49,379 bases of DNA from CAZYAK01 sp964403335. GTDB lineage: Bacteria; Patescibacteriota; Gracilibacteria; Peribacterales; Peribacteraceae. Positions 6,779 through 14,709 of this stretch are shown here, piece after piece. The stretch's first letter is position 1. Every line of letters begins with the position of its first letter. The stretch is from positions 1 to 49,379 of the forward strand of contig CAYOFI010000010.1 of assembly GCA_964403335.1 (NCBI GenBank), read 5' to 3'. Position numbers and translations under genes: made by a program. The notes under the pieces were generated by a model, which saw only the letters and a list, made by a program, of their open reading frames with translations, was not told where the DNA came from and made no database searches.

Positions 6779-8260
6779 ATGCAGAAAATATTGAAGATTC
6801 TTCAGCGCGACGCAGGGGACAATACGCCCCCTAGTGCGAGCTATCTTGTGGAGATTCATCGGATACTGATGGATATGGAAGTGCAACAGCGCGATGCTCT
6901 GTATCGTGTTTTGAATGCTCGTCAATTACAAGTGTGCTGCTATGCGCTTCCCGAGACGGGTATGCCGAACGTGAAGCCGTCGCTGGAAGCCCAAAGGGAA
7001 TTGCTTGTGTTGGAGGTGGCAAAGCGGCATCCCAAGATGATGAATGCGGTTCGTACGCTTGTTGCACAATTTACGACGGTGAAAGATCCACAAACCAAGT
7101 TCGTGCGTCTGGAGCCCCTTCCTGAATATCCAGGGGCGTTTTTGCGCACACTTGTGCATGATCTTCCAGAGTCTGAGGCATTCGTTGCAGAGGAGGTTCC
7201 CAAAGGTGTGGATCCGGTTTGTTGGCGCCACATCATGCAAGTGGCACAAGGAAACACGGCGCCGCTGGAGAGTGAGTGGCGCATTCTTCAGCCGGCAGCA
7301 GAAAATATCCTGATGCATCATCCAGAGCTTCGTGCATCTGTTCTGGAATTTTTTTATATCCTCAGTCCGGATGTGCAAAAAAACGACAAAGCACGATCGA
7401 TCATTATGTCACAAGCCGCTGAAGCGATAGAAAGGCAATTTTTGTCGGACCCCGAAGAGTTGCTGTACGCTCTGAAATTTCTGAAAAATCGCTTTTTTCC
7501 GGTGTGGGAGACGCTGACAAGTCTTCCATTGCAGATGTGGTCGCATCTGTCGCACATTATCATGCAGTGTTCTCGGCAAGATGTGGATGTGCAGCGTGTG
7601 ATGAATCTCATTCCCCATTTGGAAATAGTGCGAAGAGGCAAGGGGCAAAAATCCAAAGCAAGTCTGGAATGGAAATGTCATTTATTTGATGAAGATGTAC
7701 AGCAGCCCGAAAAAGAACTGGGAACGGCATTGGGATTACCCCTGCTTCCTCCGCGCCCGCAGCGTGAGCTGCAAAACACCCCCGTTCCCCGGATGCCGAT
7801 GGAAACAATTGCCCCTACTTCACAGAGCGGGCACATGGTTCATTCCCAACATGTACGGAGAAAAAAACGTCCCGTGGAGGAAAAAGAAACGACTCCCGAA
7901 TTATCGGCTGAGCGGACGGTGCCCGCTTGCAGGAATCTGACTCAGGAAGATATGCAGGATTTCAGAGAATGGTTCAACGATCTGCCTGTTGAATTGCACA
8001 GAAAGCGGGTGAATTGGATTGCGCGAAAAGCGGGAATTGAAATTCGCAAGGAGGGGAATGGCGGCAGCCATGCATACCACGCGCACTGGGGCAGCGGAAA
8101 AATGATCCTCACGGGCTACATAAGCAGGTCGGTAAGCAAGGAAATTATCTGGTTCATGCTCTTTGGAGCCCCGCATCAGCGCGCCAATGGCGGCGAAAAA
8201 AGCGCAGGTGCACACGGGCTCGGCGACCTGGTTGCCTTGCTGAAAGCCATTCGGCGTTAG
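6779..8260 (+). CDS. Hypothetical protein with possible HicA-like C-terminal segment (493 aa)
   Basis: I do not recognise a full-length family. Residues 1-300 look alpha-helical and repeat-like. Residues 310-390 form a low-complexity, proline- and charge-rich linker. The last 100 residues form a small compact domain with RKAGIEIRKEGNGGSHAYHA, which resembles the Gly-Ser-His strand of HicA-type double-stranded-RNA-binding-like toxins. That resemblance is weak and from memory. The gene has slightly lower GC than its neighbours and an AT-rich upstream region with TATATT eight bases before the ATG. It converges with lysS. Confidence 0.6.
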   Translation: MQKILKILQRDAGDNTPPSASYLVEIHRILMDMEVQQRDALYRVLNARQLQVCCYALPETGMPNVKPSLEAQRELLVLEVAKRHPKMMNAVRTLVAQFTTVKDPQTKFVRLEPLPEYPGAFLRTLVHDLPESEAFVAEEVPKGVDPVCWRHIMQVAQGNTAPLESEWRILQPAAENILMHHPELRASVLEFFYILSPDVQKNDKARSIIMSQAAEAIERQFLSDPEELLYALKFLKNRFFPVWETLTSLPLQMWSHLSHIIMQCSRQDVDVQRVMNLIPHLEIVRRGKGQKSKASLEWKCHLFDEDVQQPEKELGTALGLPLLPPRPQRELQNTPVPRMPMETIAPTSQSGHMVHSQHVRRKKRPVEEKETTPELSAERTVPACRNLTQEDMQDFREWFNDLPVELHRKRVNWIARKAGIEIRKEGNGGSHAYHAHWGSGKMILTGYISRSVSKEIIWFMLFGAPHQRANGGEKSAGAHGLGDLVALLKAIRR

Positions 8261-8269
8261 GGTTGTCGC

Positions 8270-10417
8270 TTACAGTCCCAATTCCTTCGCAATCGGCTTC
8301 ATCGCATCCAGCGTGATCCCCACGAATTCGTCGAGCGGAATGTTCAACAGCTCCTCGCACTTTTTGATCTGATTGCGATCGACCTGCGCGGCGAAGCCTT
8401 TGTCTTTCAGTTTTTTCTTCACGCTGCTGACTTCGACATCGGCCAGCTGTTTGCTCGGCCGCACGAGGGTGACGGCGATGATGAAACCCGTCAGCTCGTC
8501 CACGCAGTAGAGCGCTTTGCGGAGCATCGTGTTCAGCGGATAGTCTTCCCCGTATTTGTGCGCGTAGTGCGCGCGGATGTCCCCGAGGAGTTCCTGCGGG
8601 GCTTTGATCGATGCGAGCATCTCCGCACGCGACTCGCCGCAGTGCTTTTCGTAATCCTTCGCCAAGTGATCCCAATCCCAATCGTGCAACATGCCCGCGA
8701 CTTTCCAGGTCTGCGGATCGCCGCCCAATTTTTTCGCGAGTGCTTCCATCGCCGCACCCGTGGCGAGCAAGTGCGCCTTGGTCACCGTCGCGTGTGTGTC
8801 GATGAGGGAGTGGGCGGAGGGGAGGAGGTGGCCGTAGGTGATGTGCTGGAGGAGGTGGTCGTGGGGAGAGGGGATAGAAGGCATAGAGGCCATAGACGCG
8901 ATAGAAGTGGTTCGTTTTTGTGCCTCTATCGCGTCTATCCCTTCTATTCCGTCTATGCCCTTTCGCATTGGTTTCATCAACGGAAACAACACCACATCCC
9001 GCAAATTCCCCTGCTGCGTCAGCAACGCCACGATCCTATCCACGCCCATGCCCCAGCCCGAGGCCGGAGGACATCCGTACTCCAGGGCCGTGACGAAATC
9101 GTCGTCTTTGCGGTGCGCGTCGGCGTCGCCGCCGGCGTTGGCTTTGGCCTGCTGTTCGAAGCGCTCGGCTTGATCGACGGGATCCACCAGCTCCGAGTAC
9201 GCGTTCACGATTTCCCATCCGCCCACGACCAATTGGAAGCGGTCGGTGATGGCGGGATTTTCATCATTGCGGCGTGCGAGCGGGGAGAGCTCGATGGGAT
9301 GATTGATGATGAAGGTCGGCTGGACCAAGGATGGGCGGCTCACTTTTTTGTAGAGCTGGTCGATCAGGTTTCCGTAGCCGAGTTTGTCGACAGCCACATC
9401 CAATTGAATCTTGTGCTTCTTCATGGCCGCGCGAAGATCGTTTGCAGTCTTCTCCGCATCGATATCGATGCCGCACGCCTGCACGATCGATTCGCGGATG
9501 GAGATTTTGGGCCACGGCGGTGTGAAATCGACTTCGACAAGCTTCCCATCGCGGTCGGGGATCTTCACTTTCATCGTGCCGAGCAATTTCTCCAGAAGCG
9601 TGGAGAGCATCTGCTCCGTGAACTCCATATTCTTTTTGTAGTCCCAATACGCGGCGTAGTGCTCCACCATCGTGAAGTCCTGCAGGTGGCTGGGGTCGAG
9701 GCCTTCGTTGCGGAAGACGCGCGCGACTTCGAATACTCTGTCGAACCCGCCCACCAGGCACTCTTTCAAAAATGTTTCGGGAGCGATGCGCAGGAACATG
9801 TCCAAGTCGTACGCTTCGTGATGTGTCTTGAAGGGGGTGGCCAGCGCGCCCGAAGCGGCGTTCACCAGCACCGGAGTCTCCGTCTCCAAAAATCCATTCT
9901 TCCAGTAAAACTCGCGCATCAAGCGGACAAAATTGCTGCGGAAGACAAAGCGGTCGAACGTCTCCCTGTTGGTCTGGAGATCCAGATAGCGCTGACGCCA
10001 GGCAGTCTCTTGATCCGCAATACCGTGCCATTTTTCCGGCGGCTGACGCAGGGCTTTGCTGAGCATCGTCCACTTCGCCGCGCGCACGGACGGCTCACCT
10101 TTTTGCGTCGCGAACCGCTCGCCTTCAATCCCGATGAAGTCCCCCAGATCCAAGACTTTCAGAGCCCGTGCGTACTCATCTTTCAATTCATCTTCGCGCA
10201 GCATCACCTGCAACCGTCCCGTGTGGTCCTGCAGTGTCAAAAACGTCATCTTCCCCATATCGCGCAGCAGCACGATGCGTCCCGCGATGCGGACCGTCGG
10301 CCCCTCCTTCATCGCCTTCGCGTCGCTCAGCACATGGCTGCGGTCGAACGATCCCGCATAGGGAACGATTCCTTCACTGCGCATCGCCTGCACTTTTTGG
10401 TGACGTATGGGGTCCAT
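8270..10417 (-). CDS. lysS: Lysyl-tRNA synthetase (class II) fused to an HD-domain protein
   Basis: Residues 1 to about 485 are a class II LysRS that charges tRNA-Lys. It has an N-terminal OB fold (VRIAGRIVLLRDMGKMTFLT), motif 2 (RVFEVARVFRNEGLDPSHLQ), the lysine-site region and motif 3 (SGWGMGVDRIVALLT). Residues 486-516 are a linker encoded by the A-type hairpin repeat at 8871-8960. Residues 517-715 match a normally separate HD/HDIG family protein with GMLHDWDWDHL and a conserved C-terminal region (LVRPSKQLADVEV). The total of 715 residues is about 200 longer than usual. The start at 10417 lies seven bases after a good promoter (TTGAGG, 17 bp, TATGCT). Confidence 0.93.
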   Translation of the reverse strand: MDPIRHQKVQAMRSEGIVPYAGSFDRSHVLSDAKAMKEGPTVRIAGRIVLLRDMGKMTFLTLQDHTGRLQVMLREDELKDEYARALKVLDLGDFIGIEGERFATQKGEPSVRAAKWTMLSKALRQPPEKWHGIADQETAWRQRYLDLQTNRETFDRFVFRSNFVRLMREFYWKNGFLETETPVLVNAASGALATPFKTHHEAYDLDMFLRIAPETFLKECLVGGFDRVFEVARVFRNEGLDPSHLQDFTMVEHYAAYWDYKKNMEFTEQMLSTLLEKLLGTMKVKIPDRDGKLVEVDFTPPWPKISIRESIVQACGIDIDAEKTANDLRAAMKKHKIQLDVAVDKLGYGNLIDQLYKKVSRPSLVQPTFIINHPIELSPLARRNDENPAITDRFQLVVGGWEIVNAYSELVDPVDQAERFEQQAKANAGGDADAHRKDDDFVTALEYGCPPASGWGMGVDRIVALLTQQGNLRDVVLFPLMKPMRKGIDGIEGIDAIEAQKRTTSIASMASMPSIPSPHDHLLQHITYGHLLPSAHSLIDTHATVTKAHLLATGAAMEALAKKLGGDPQTWKVAGMLHDWDWDHLAKDYEKHCGESRAEMLASIKAPQELLGDIRAHYAHKYGEDYPLNTMLRKALYCVDELTGFIIAVTLVRPSKQLADVEVSSVKKKLKDKGFAAQVDRNQIKKCEELLNIPLDEFVGITLDAMKPIAKELGL
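8871..8960. repeat. A-type hairpin repeat, copy 1 (inside lysS)
   Basis: Four 9-nt units with core ATAGA (8871-8906) are followed by a 15-nt loop and four inverted units with core TCTAT (8922-8957) plus CCC. The element is in frame with lysS and encodes two short repeats, (Ile-Asp/Glu-Gly/Ala)n and (Ser-Ile/Met-Ala/Pro)n, joining the synthetase and HD domains. Matching elements occur at 23376, 25886 and 31871. Confidence 0.9.
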
Positions 10418-10424
10418 ACAAAGG

Positions 10425-10453
10425 AGCATACGGACCTTTGGGTTCTCCCTCAA
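10425..10453 (-). promoter_or_regulatory. Promoter of lysS
   Basis: On the minus strand TTGAGG (10453-10448) is separated by exactly 17 bp from TATGCT (10430-10425). The -10 box ends seven bases before the ATG at 10417, so the transcript would be leaderless or nearly so. Confidence 0.6.
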
Positions 10454-10536
10454 CGGCATCATCGGAATAGCGTCGGTGATGCTTGCTTCAAAAACCGCGG
10501 AAGAGTAATTTTTTTCTGTTTCCTTCCGTCTGTCGT

Positions 10537-10977
10537 ATGGACAAACCACTTCTGTTTCTCACTGCCGAAGAGCGCGAGAGATTGTTTGCCAAGTTGCCGT
10601 CCGCGTTGCAGAGCCATTGGGAAAAGAATATCCGTCCGGAGACGATCGATGCGTATGAGTCCCCTAAGGAATTACAAATGCGTCTGCAGGAGAGCAAGTT
10701 TGCCAGCCACCCCGGCGTGAAAGCGATGTTTGATAAAATGGTGAAGCACGTGGAGAGCGGCAAGAAAGGGGATCCGTTCGAAGCCGTGCAGATGGAAGAT
10801 TTTCCGCCGGATGCGTTGCCGTCCCTCCTCTTTACCATTGGTGCCGCGGGGACCGAGGCGTTCATCCAAATGCTGTTGGGCAGCGATGATGTGACGGAGG
10901 AAGACATGGAGAGCATTGCCTCTCTTACGCGTGCGCGTCACCGCATGTTGCAGCTAAACGCCGTTCTTGCCCGATAA
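10537..10977 (+). CDS. Hypothetical helical protein (146 aa)
   Basis: The product appears all-helical and soluble, with an acidic C-terminal half (DDVTEEDMESIASLTRARHR) and no recognised domain. An in-frame ATG at 10483 exists but lies in a T-rich upstream tract; 10537 is the better start. The next gene follows after 18 bp, so the two are likely co-transcribed. Confidence 0.65.
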   Translation: MDKPLLFLTAEERERLFAKLPSALQSHWEKNIRPETIDAYESPKELQMRLQESKFASHPGVKAMFDKMVKHVESGKKGDPFEAVQMEDFPPDALPSLLFTIGAAGTEAFIQMLLGSDDVTEEDMESIASLTRARHRMLQLNAVLAR

Positions 10978-10995
10978 TTCTTTCTTTCCTTTCCT

Positions 10996-11448
10996 ATGGC
11001 TGAAGCCGTTGAATTGCCGCCCAGAGTTCTAGAGATCCTCAAGACCAGCGCGGAGGGTCAGGAGTGGCTGAAGCAAAATCAGGGCAGTTGGCTGGATTAT
11101 GTGAACCCCCTCAATATCGTCAAAACGTTGTGGCGGAACAAATGGAAAGTATTGCTTGGGACCGGGACAATTCTGTCCCTGGGACATTCTGCGGGATTGT
11201 GGACGAAATTGGCTCCGCACATGAAAATGTTGAATATGGAGGGTTTGCTGAATGGCATGAATGCCGGCGGCAAATGGTTTGGCGATACGGCCAATTATTT
11301 CTGGGGCTGGCTCAAATTTTTGTGGAGAGGCATTCCGGAAGGTGCGGGAGTCGGCGGCGTGCCCGGATATATCGATCAAGGTCATGGATGGACCGTCGAC
11401 ATGCTCAAAAAGTACGGCACGGATCTGATTCCGCCCGTCGCACCCTGA
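10996..11448 (+). CDS. Hypothetical protein with one hydrophobic segment (150 aa)
   Basis: The 150-residue protein contains one likely membrane or amphipathic segment (WKVLLGTGTILSLGHSAGLW, about residues 50-69). It is rich in Trp, Gly and Lys, with no family recognised. Upstream is CTTTCCTTTCCT, the pyrimidine-rich type seen before most starts in this window. It ends about 30 bp before the ribosomal-operon promoter. Confidence 0.6.
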   Translation: MAEAVELPPRVLEILKTSAEGQEWLKQNQGSWLDYVNPLNIVKTLWRNKWKVLLGTGTILSLGHSAGLWTKLAPHMKMLNMEGLLNGMNAGGKWFGDTANYFWGWLKFLWRGIPEGAGVGGVPGYIDQGHGWTVDMLKKYGTDLIPPVAP

Positions 11449-11477
11449 AACTCTGCAGAATTTGATGATAAAAGCAG

Positions 11478-11506
11478 TTGACGCAAGAGAAACCAGTCTT
11501 TAGACT
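11478..11506 (+). promoter_or_regulatory. Promoter of the ribosomal protein superoperon
   Basis: TTGACG (11478-11483), a 17-bp spacer and TAGACT (11501-11506) form a near-consensus sigma-70-type promoter. It would give an mRNA leader of about 170 nt before rplC. Confidence 0.7.
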
Positions 11507-11682
11507 CCGTCCACTTCCGCCTCGGTTTGTCGGGGCGTGGTATCTCCTTGTGTTCAGGTTCGCCGTCGGCTTCGCCCTAAGGGCTACGCCGAACCAAGCG
11601 AACTCCAAGAACCTCCAAGAGCTTGTCAGGTTTTGCCTGACAACCCTTCGGATGGACCGGGAGACATTCTCTTTCCGTATTT
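11507..11682 (+). promoter_or_regulatory. Structured 5' leader of the rplC operon
   Basis: The leader can form two hairpins. One lies at 11557-11595 (GGTTC...GAACC, with inner GCCC/GGGC). The other is a perfect 8-bp stem, TTGTCAGG with CCTGACAA, at 11623-11643. Such leaders in other bacteria let a ribosomal protein such as L4 repress its own operon. Here the regulator is unknown. Confidence 0.5.
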
Positions 11683-12282
11683 ATGTCCGGTCTCATCGCC
11701 AAGAAAGTCGGCATGTCGCGCATCTTCCTGGAAACGGGGGAGGCGGTGGCTGTTACGTATCTGTCGGTGGAACCGAACACGATCGTCCGCATGAAAACCA
11801 AGGATAAAGACGGCTACGATGCGGTTATCCTGGGTATTGGCGCCAAGCCGTGGAAGAGCCGCAAAGGAAAGGAGAACGTCCGTTACGCGCGCCAGAAGGA
11901 GTGGAAAGTGGAATCGCTCGAGGGATTGGAAACCGGAAAAACAGTCACATCAGAATTATTGCCAGCCGAAACCTTGGTCACGGTCACGAGCACTTCGAAG
12001 GGAAAGGGTTTCCAGGGTGTTGTGCGCCGTCACCACTTTGCCGGAGGTCCCGCTTCACACGGATCCCACTTCAAGCGCGAACCGGGTTCCGTGGGAATGC
12101 GTACATCGCCGGGCCGCATCTTGAAGGGTCACCGCATGGCCGGACACATGGGATTGGAGACCATCACCCTCAAGCATCGTCCGGTTGTGGCTATGGATCT
12201 GGAGAAGGGAATCGTTGCTATCAAAGGACCGGTTCCGGGACCGAACGGATCCATCGTTTATCTCACCAAAGAACCCGCATAA
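11683..12282 (+). CDS. rplC: 50S ribosomal protein L3
   Basis: L3 is an early-assembling 23S rRNA-binding protein of the large subunit. The 199-residue product begins SGLIAKKVGMSRIF and carries the diagnostic KGKGFQGVVRRHHFAGGPAS loop that reaches towards the peptidyl-transferase centre, plus GSVGMRTSPGRILKGHRMAG. It is the first gene of the superoperon. rpsJ (S10), which normally precedes it, is not upstream here. Confidence 0.97.
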   Translation: MSGLIAKKVGMSRIFLETGEAVAVTYLSVEPNTIVRMKTKDKDGYDAVILGIGAKPWKSRKGKENVRYARQKEWKVESLEGLETGKTVTSELLPAETLVTVTSTSKGKGFQGVVRRHHFAGGPASHGSHFKREPGSVGMRTSPGRILKGHRMAGHMGLETITLKHRPVVAMDLEKGIVAIKGPVPGPNGSIVYLTKEPA

Positions 12283-12288
12283 GCACTC

Positions 12289-12316
12289 GTAGAGACGCAA
12301 AATTTTGCGTCTTTAC
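12289..12316. repeat. D-type palindrome, copy 1 (GCAAAATTTTGC core)
   Basis: GTAGAGACGCAAAA is followed by TTTTGCGTCTTTAC, a near-perfect 28-nt palindrome filling the rplC-rplD gap. It shares GTAGAGACG/CGTCTTTAC ends with the other D copies, in reverse orientation relative to most. Confidence 0.85.
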
Positions 12317-12327
12317 TCCCCACGATT

Positions 12328-13104
12328 ATGACCATTGATGTATTTACCCCCACAGGCGAAAAGCACGGCACCATGGAGCTGCCCGTGGAATTGTTCGGCG
12401 CTCCCGTCAACCGCACCCTCATTCACCAGGCGATTGTCCGTCAGCGCAGCAATGAGCGCGCGCCGATCGCCCATGCCAAGAGCCGTGGCGAAGTGGCCGG
12501 TTCCACCAAGAAGATCTACGGTCAGAAGCACACGGGACGCGCCCGCCGCGGTTCCATTCGCAGCCCCTTGCTCCGTGGAGGTGGAAAGGCGTTCGGCCCC
12601 CGCAACGTCCGCAACTTCGAGAAAGATATGCCGCGCACCATGCGCCGCATGGCCCTCTTCGCCTGTCTGTCCTATCAGGCAAAGTCCGGAGCCATTTTGG
12701 GACTCCAGAGCTACCCGGAGACGGTCAAAACCAAGAGCTTTACGCAATTGCTTGGCAAAATGAAGATCCAAGACGCCCGCAAAGTGCTCTTCGTCTTGCC
12801 CGCCCAGCACGACGCGCTCTGGAAGTCCTCCCGCAATGTCCGGGGCATGAAGACCATCCTCGCCGCGTACTTGAACCCTCTCGATGTCATCGACGCCCGC
12901 AAAATTGTGTTCGTGGGTGATGCGATTGCCAAAGCTGCTCAGATCTTCGGAAAGAAGGACAAGGACATGCGCATGCAGAAGAGAGGAGCGGAGACGAAAG
13001 TGACGATCTCCCGCGAACCGACGGCGAAGAAACCGGTGAAGGCCAAAAAGCCCAAAGCTGAAAAAGCTCCCGCCAAGAAAGCCACTTCCAAGAAAGCCTC
13101 CTAA
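12328..13104 (+). CDS. rplD: 50S ribosomal protein L4 with lysine/alanine-rich tail
   Basis: L4 binds 23S rRNA and lines the exit tunnel. The 258-residue product has the typical GRARRGSIRSPLLRGGGKAF extended loop and the C-terminal FVGDAIAKAAQIFG-like fold. It then adds about 40 residues rich in Lys, Ala and Pro (KKPVKAKKPKAEKAPAKK) that ordinary L4 (about 205 residues) lacks. In other bacteria L4 also represses its own operon. Confidence 0.96.
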   Translation: MTIDVFTPTGEKHGTMELPVELFGAPVNRTLIHQAIVRQRSNERAPIAHAKSRGEVAGSTKKIYGQKHTGRARRGSIRSPLLRGGGKAFGPRNVRNFEKDMPRTMRRMALFACLSYQAKSGAILGLQSYPETVKTKSFTQLLGKMKIQDARKVLFVLPAQHDALWKSSRNVRGMKTILAAYLNPLDVIDARKIVFVGDAIAKAAQIFGKKDKDMRMQKRGAETKVTISREPTAKKPVKAKKPKAEKAPAKKATSKKAS

Positions 13105-13109
13105 TCCCT

Positions 13110-13424
13110 ATGGATCTCGCTCGCGTCATTATCGGCCCCGTTGTCACCGAGAAAGCCGAACGTCTGAAGACGGGTCAGGCCACCCATATGCACACACTGT
13201 GGATTGTCCCCGCTGCCACGAAGATTGAAGTCAAAAACGCCCTCAAGCGCTATTACGGTGTGGATGTCGCCTCGGTCCGTGTGATGCGCACGCGCGCCAA
13301 GACACGCATGCTCGGTCGCGGCATCGAAATGGAGAAGCGCCACGCGGGAAAGAAAGTCATCGTCACGCTTGCCAAAGACAGCAAACAGCTTGATCTTGCC
13401 GCCTTCCAAACCACCTCCTCGTAA
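13110..13424 (+). CDS. rplW: 50S ribosomal protein L23
   Basis: L23 sits at the tunnel exit and docks trigger factor and SRP. The 104-residue sequence shows IIGPVVTEKAERLKTG and the C-terminal strand segment RYYGVDVASVRVMRTRAKTR. It begins five bases after rplD and ends two bases before rplB, giving tight coupling. Confidence 0.95.
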   Translation: MDLARVIIGPVVTEKAERLKTGQATHMHTLWIVPAATKIEVKNALKRYYGVDVASVRVMRTRAKTRMLGRGIEMEKRHAGKKVIVTLAKDSKQLDLAAFQTTSS

Positions 13425-13426
13425 CC

Positions 13427-14272
13427 ATGCCGTTGAAGAAGCCTAAACCAACGACTCCCGCGCGCCGTCAGATGACGATCGCCGACTTCTCGGGCCTCAC
13501 GAAGAAGCGCCCGGAGAAGACCTTGGTGTGGGGGAAGCAGCGCATCTCCGGCCGCGACAGCGCAGGCCGCGTCTCCATCCGCCACCGCGGCGGCGGACAC
13601 AAGCGTCTGCATCGCATGGTCGATTTCCGCCAGACGCGCAAGCATGGCGTTCCGGCCACGGTCACGGCCCTGGAGTACGATCCCAACCGCTCCGCACGCA
13701 TCGCTCTCCTTCATTACGCCGATGGCGAGAAGAGCTATGTGCTGGCTCCGGAAGGCCTGAAGGTCGGGGACCAGATCGTCGCCGCTCCGCGCACGAAAGT
13801 GAAGATCGGCAACCGCATGGAATTGCAGCACATCCCGGTGGGATACCGCATCTTCAATATCGAAATGCAGATGGGCCGCGGCGGACAGATCGTCCGCTCC
13901 GCAGGTACGGCCGCCACCCTCGTCGGTCTCGATGGCGATCACGCGATCATCCAGTTGCCAAGCGGCGAAATCCGCAAGGTCCGCAAGGAATGCTTCGCTA
14001 CGATCGGTACGGTCTCCAACCCCGAACACAACCTCGTCACGATCGGCAAAGCCGGCCGCATGCGCTGGATGGGCCGCCGCCCGCAGGTGCTTGGTAAATC
14101 CATGAACGCCGTGGATCACCCGCATGGTGGTGGTGAAGGACACAGCTCGATCGGTCTCGTGGCTCCCAAGACCCCGTGGGGAAAGAAAGCCATGGGTGTG
14201 AAGACCCGCAACGCACGCAAGAGTCTGGAACTGATTATCCGCCGCCGTATCCGCAAGAAGAAACGCAGGTAG
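13427..14272 (+). CDS. rplB: 50S ribosomal protein L2
   Basis: L2 is the most conserved large-subunit protein and is needed for subunit joining and peptidyl-transferase function. The 281-residue product contains GRDSAGRVSIRHRGGGHKRL and the essential C-terminal region NAVDHPHGGGEGHSSIG, including the catalytically important histidine. Length and order are normal. Confidence 0.98.
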   Translation: MPLKKPKPTTPARRQMTIADFSGLTKKRPEKTLVWGKQRISGRDSAGRVSIRHRGGGHKRLHRMVDFRQTRKHGVPATVTALEYDPNRSARIALLHYADGEKSYVLAPEGLKVGDQIVAAPRTKVKIGNRMELQHIPVGYRIFNIEMQMGRGGQIVRSAGTAATLVGLDGDHAIIQLPSGEIRKVRKECFATIGTVSNPEHNLVTIGKAGRMRWMGRRPQVLGKSMNAVDHPHGGGEGHSSIGLVAPKTPWGKKAMGVKTRNARKSLELIIRRRIRKKKRR

Positions 14273-14280
14273 ACCCTCCC

Positions 14281-14309
14281 GTAAAGACGTGCGATACGCA
14301 CGTCTCTAC
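14281..14309. repeat. D-type palindrome, copy 2
   Basis: This 29-nt palindrome runs from GTAAAGACGTGCG to CGCACGTCTCTAC and lies between rplB and rpsS. It could form a 12-bp stem in the mRNA. Confidence 0.9.
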
Positions 14310-14340
14310 CGATCACCTCCTCTTATCTTATCTCCCTCTC

Positions 14341-14655
14341 ATGTCCCGCTCGCTCAAAAAAGGCCCTTACGTCGATCCGACACTCTTCAAAAAAGTGATG
14401 AAGATGGTCGAGGCCGGCGAGAAGAAAATCATCAAGACGTGGGCGCGCGATTGCGACATCCCGCCGGAGTTCGTGGGCTTCACGTTCGCTGTCCACAACG
14501 GCAAAGAGTTCACCCCCGTGTACATCACGGAACAGATGGTCGGCCACAAACTCGGCGAATTCTCCTGGACCACCAAATTCAAGGCTCACGGCGGTAAAGC
14601 AGCAGCCGCACCCGCAGCCGGTGCGCCCGCCCCCTCCCCCGCACCCGCCAAGTAA
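14341..14655 (+). CDS. rpsS: 30S ribosomal protein S19 with Ala-Pro tail
   Basis: S19 binds 16S rRNA in the small-subunit head with S13. The core begins SRSLKKGPYVDPTLFKKV and contains HNGKEFTPVYITEQMVGHKL and GEFSWTTKFKAHGG. After about residue 85 a tail rich in Ala and Pro (AAAAPAAGAPAPSPAPAK) follows, absent from typical S19. The start at 14341 is where homology begins. The TAA stop lies inside the D palindrome at 14652. Confidence 0.96.
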   Translation: MSRSLKKGPYVDPTLFKKVMKMVEAGEKKIIKTWARDCDIPPEFVGFTFAVHNGKEFTPVYITEQMVGHKLGEFSWTTKFKAHGGKAAAAPAAGAPAPSPAPAK

Positions 14656-14680
14656 AGACGTGCGATTCGCACGTCTCTAC
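14652..14680. repeat. D-type palindrome, copy 3 (supplies rpsS stop)
   Basis: The palindrome runs from GTAAAGACGTGCG to CGCACGTCTCTAC. Its second to fourth bases, TAA, are the stop codon of rpsS. Confidence 0.9.
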
Positions 14681-14709
14681 GTCACCCCACCCGCCACCTC
14701 CTCCCTCCC

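Noticed and set aside
8871..8960. Possible CRISPR array in the ATAGA repeats
   Set aside because: Units are only 9 nt, have no spacers, and change orientation in the middle. No cas genes are present.
8558..10720. 720-codon open frame on the plus strand
   Set aside because: It is antisense to lysS, whose motifs are unmistakable, and shows no recognisable domain.
13253..14143. 296-codon open frame on the minus strand
   Set aside because: It is antisense to rplW and rplB; the ribosomal genes explain the lack of stops.
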